From the NCBI GenBank assembly GCA_002382975.1, contig DFTB01000014.1:19229-83228 (forward strand): a stretch of 64,000 nucleotides of DNA, read 5' to 3'. This DNA comes from Fibrobacter sp. UBA4223 (GTDB lineage Bacteria; Fibrobacterota; Fibrobacteria; Fibrobacterales; Fibrobacteraceae). A model generated the notes under the pieces. It did not search any database, was not told where the DNA came from, and saw only the letters and a list, made by a program, of their open reading frames with translations. A program made the position numbers and the translations under genes. Positions 63,716-64,000 of the stretch are shown here, piece after piece. The stretch's first letter is position 1. The number at the start of each line of letters is the position of its first letter.

Positions 63716-63758
63716 GTGAGCGACAAGCGACTCGTATTGACGAGTCGTGGCGGCGAGC
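63716..63758 (-). repeat. Variable-stem hairpin repeat, copy A
   Basis: GTGAGCGACAAG flank, 8-bp stem (arm CGACTCGT), loop ATTG, then GGCGGCGAGC. It directly precedes the unit A terminator when read on the minus strand. Confidence 0.75.
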
Positions 63759-63759
63759 T

Positions 63760-63877
63760 TTGACCACTTAGCGCTTTAGCGCTTACGTGGGCATGGCCAC
63801 CTTTAGGTGGGAGTGAAGCCGCAAGGCGGAACGGTCTATATAAACGAAGAGGCCCCCCGCCTTGTGGGCAGGGGGCC
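63760..63877. other. Hairpin-rich gene-free stretch
   Basis: A row of short stems: CCAC..AGCGC/GCGCT..GTGG, CCACCT/AGGTGG, GCCGC/GCGGA and GGCCCCC/GGGGGCC (63852-63877). No gene is seen from 63216 to the window end. Confidence 0.55.
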
Positions 63878-63922
63878 GTGAGCGACAAGCAGCCGGTATC
63901 GACCGGCTGTGGTCGCGAGAGC
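63878..63922 (-). repeat. Variable-stem hairpin repeat, copy B
   Basis: GTGAGCGACAAG flank, 8-bp stem (arm CAGCCGGT), loop ATCG, inner flanks GCGAC/GTCGC complementary, then GAGAGCG. Confidence 0.75.
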
Positions 63923-63942
63923 GTAACGAAGTGGAGCGGGTA

Positions 63943-63981
63943 TAAAAAAAAGCCCCACTCGCTGTTTACAGCAAGTGGGGC
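63943..63981 (-). terminator. Terminator-like hairpin at the window end, minus strand
   Basis: GCCCCACT..GCTG / CAGC..AGTGGGGC, followed on the minus strand by eight T and ATACCCGC, the same tail as at 63682. Confidence 0.65.
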
Positions 63982-64000
63982 GAGAATCCTGCAGCGACCT

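Noticed and set aside
63380..64000. Integron attC array or tRNA cluster at the right end
   Set aside because: No GTTRRRY/RYYYAAC core pairs, no cassette genes, and no tRNA cloverleaf could be drawn from the hairpins.

Overview
The window looks like chromosomal DNA from a fibre-degrading bacterium of the phylum Fibrobacterota, most likely Fibrobacter or a close relative. The evidence is two lipoproteins with the F. succinogenes paralogous (FISUMP) domain, a giant fibro-slime-domain protein, intracellular GH5 and secreted GH9 glycanases, a CE4/CBM6 esterase with a Fibrobacter-type C-terminal tail, and promoters that resemble the Bacteroidota TAnnTTTG element. Most of the window is moderately GC-rich housekeeping DNA. 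The centre, about 9.8-20.4 kb, is a markedly A+T-rich accessory island.

Layout. 1-9.6 kb: partial LptF/G permease, BamD-like lipoprotein, beta-barrel protein, PHP hydrolase, iron alcohol dehydrogenase, a 31-residue AURKAIP1/COX24-type protein, RecD2 helicase, a lipoprotein and IlvE. 9.7-11.5 kb: a 28-residue membrane peptide and two ORF6N genes that share an unusual 5'-UTR hairpin. 11.6-20.3 kb: a complete-looking type V-A CRISPR-Cas locus (cas12a, cas4, cas1, cas2, leader, 43 repeats and 42 spacers). 20.7-31.3 kb: aminotransferase, citrate synthase, MetY, FISUMP lipoprotein, NuoA, rubrerythrin, KtrAB potassium uptake, GtrA and a sugar epimerase. 31.4-47.3 kb: second FISUMP lipoprotein, OmpA/TSP3 protein, MacB-like exporter, KDPG aldolase, REC-GGDEF protein, MqnA, GH5, CoA transferase, DUF1653, patatin, Nudix and GH9. 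47.4-54.4 kb: oligopeptide ABC operon oppABCDF and folD. 54.5-64 kb: small exported protein, CE4 esterase, ABC-F protein, the fibro-slime protein and a gene-free, hairpin-rich end.

The CRISPR locus should work as follows. Cas12a processes its own pre-crRNA and cleaves DNA with a single RuvC site, and all three RuvC acidic residues are present. Cas4, Cas1 and Cas2 would add spacers at the leader end. However, cas1 carries one in-frame TAG that separates its N-terminal domain from the catalytic domain, so adaptation may be off, although the array is long and nearly perfect. A strong terminator-like hairpin sits between cas12a and the adaptation genes.

Three non-coding patterns recur and are not explained by genes: (i) in-register 7-bp tracts (TGAGTNR, CTANNNN, TTCGGAN, GACGARA) that fill intergenic gaps, the CTA tracts running directly into promoters; (ii) a dispersed hairpin repeat with constant flanks and a different, fully compensated 8-bp stem in each copy, one copy lying in frame inside the PHP gene; (iii) TAnnTTTG-like boxes placed so close to start codons that several mRNAs may be leaderless. 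All calls come from reading the sequence; no database search was possible.
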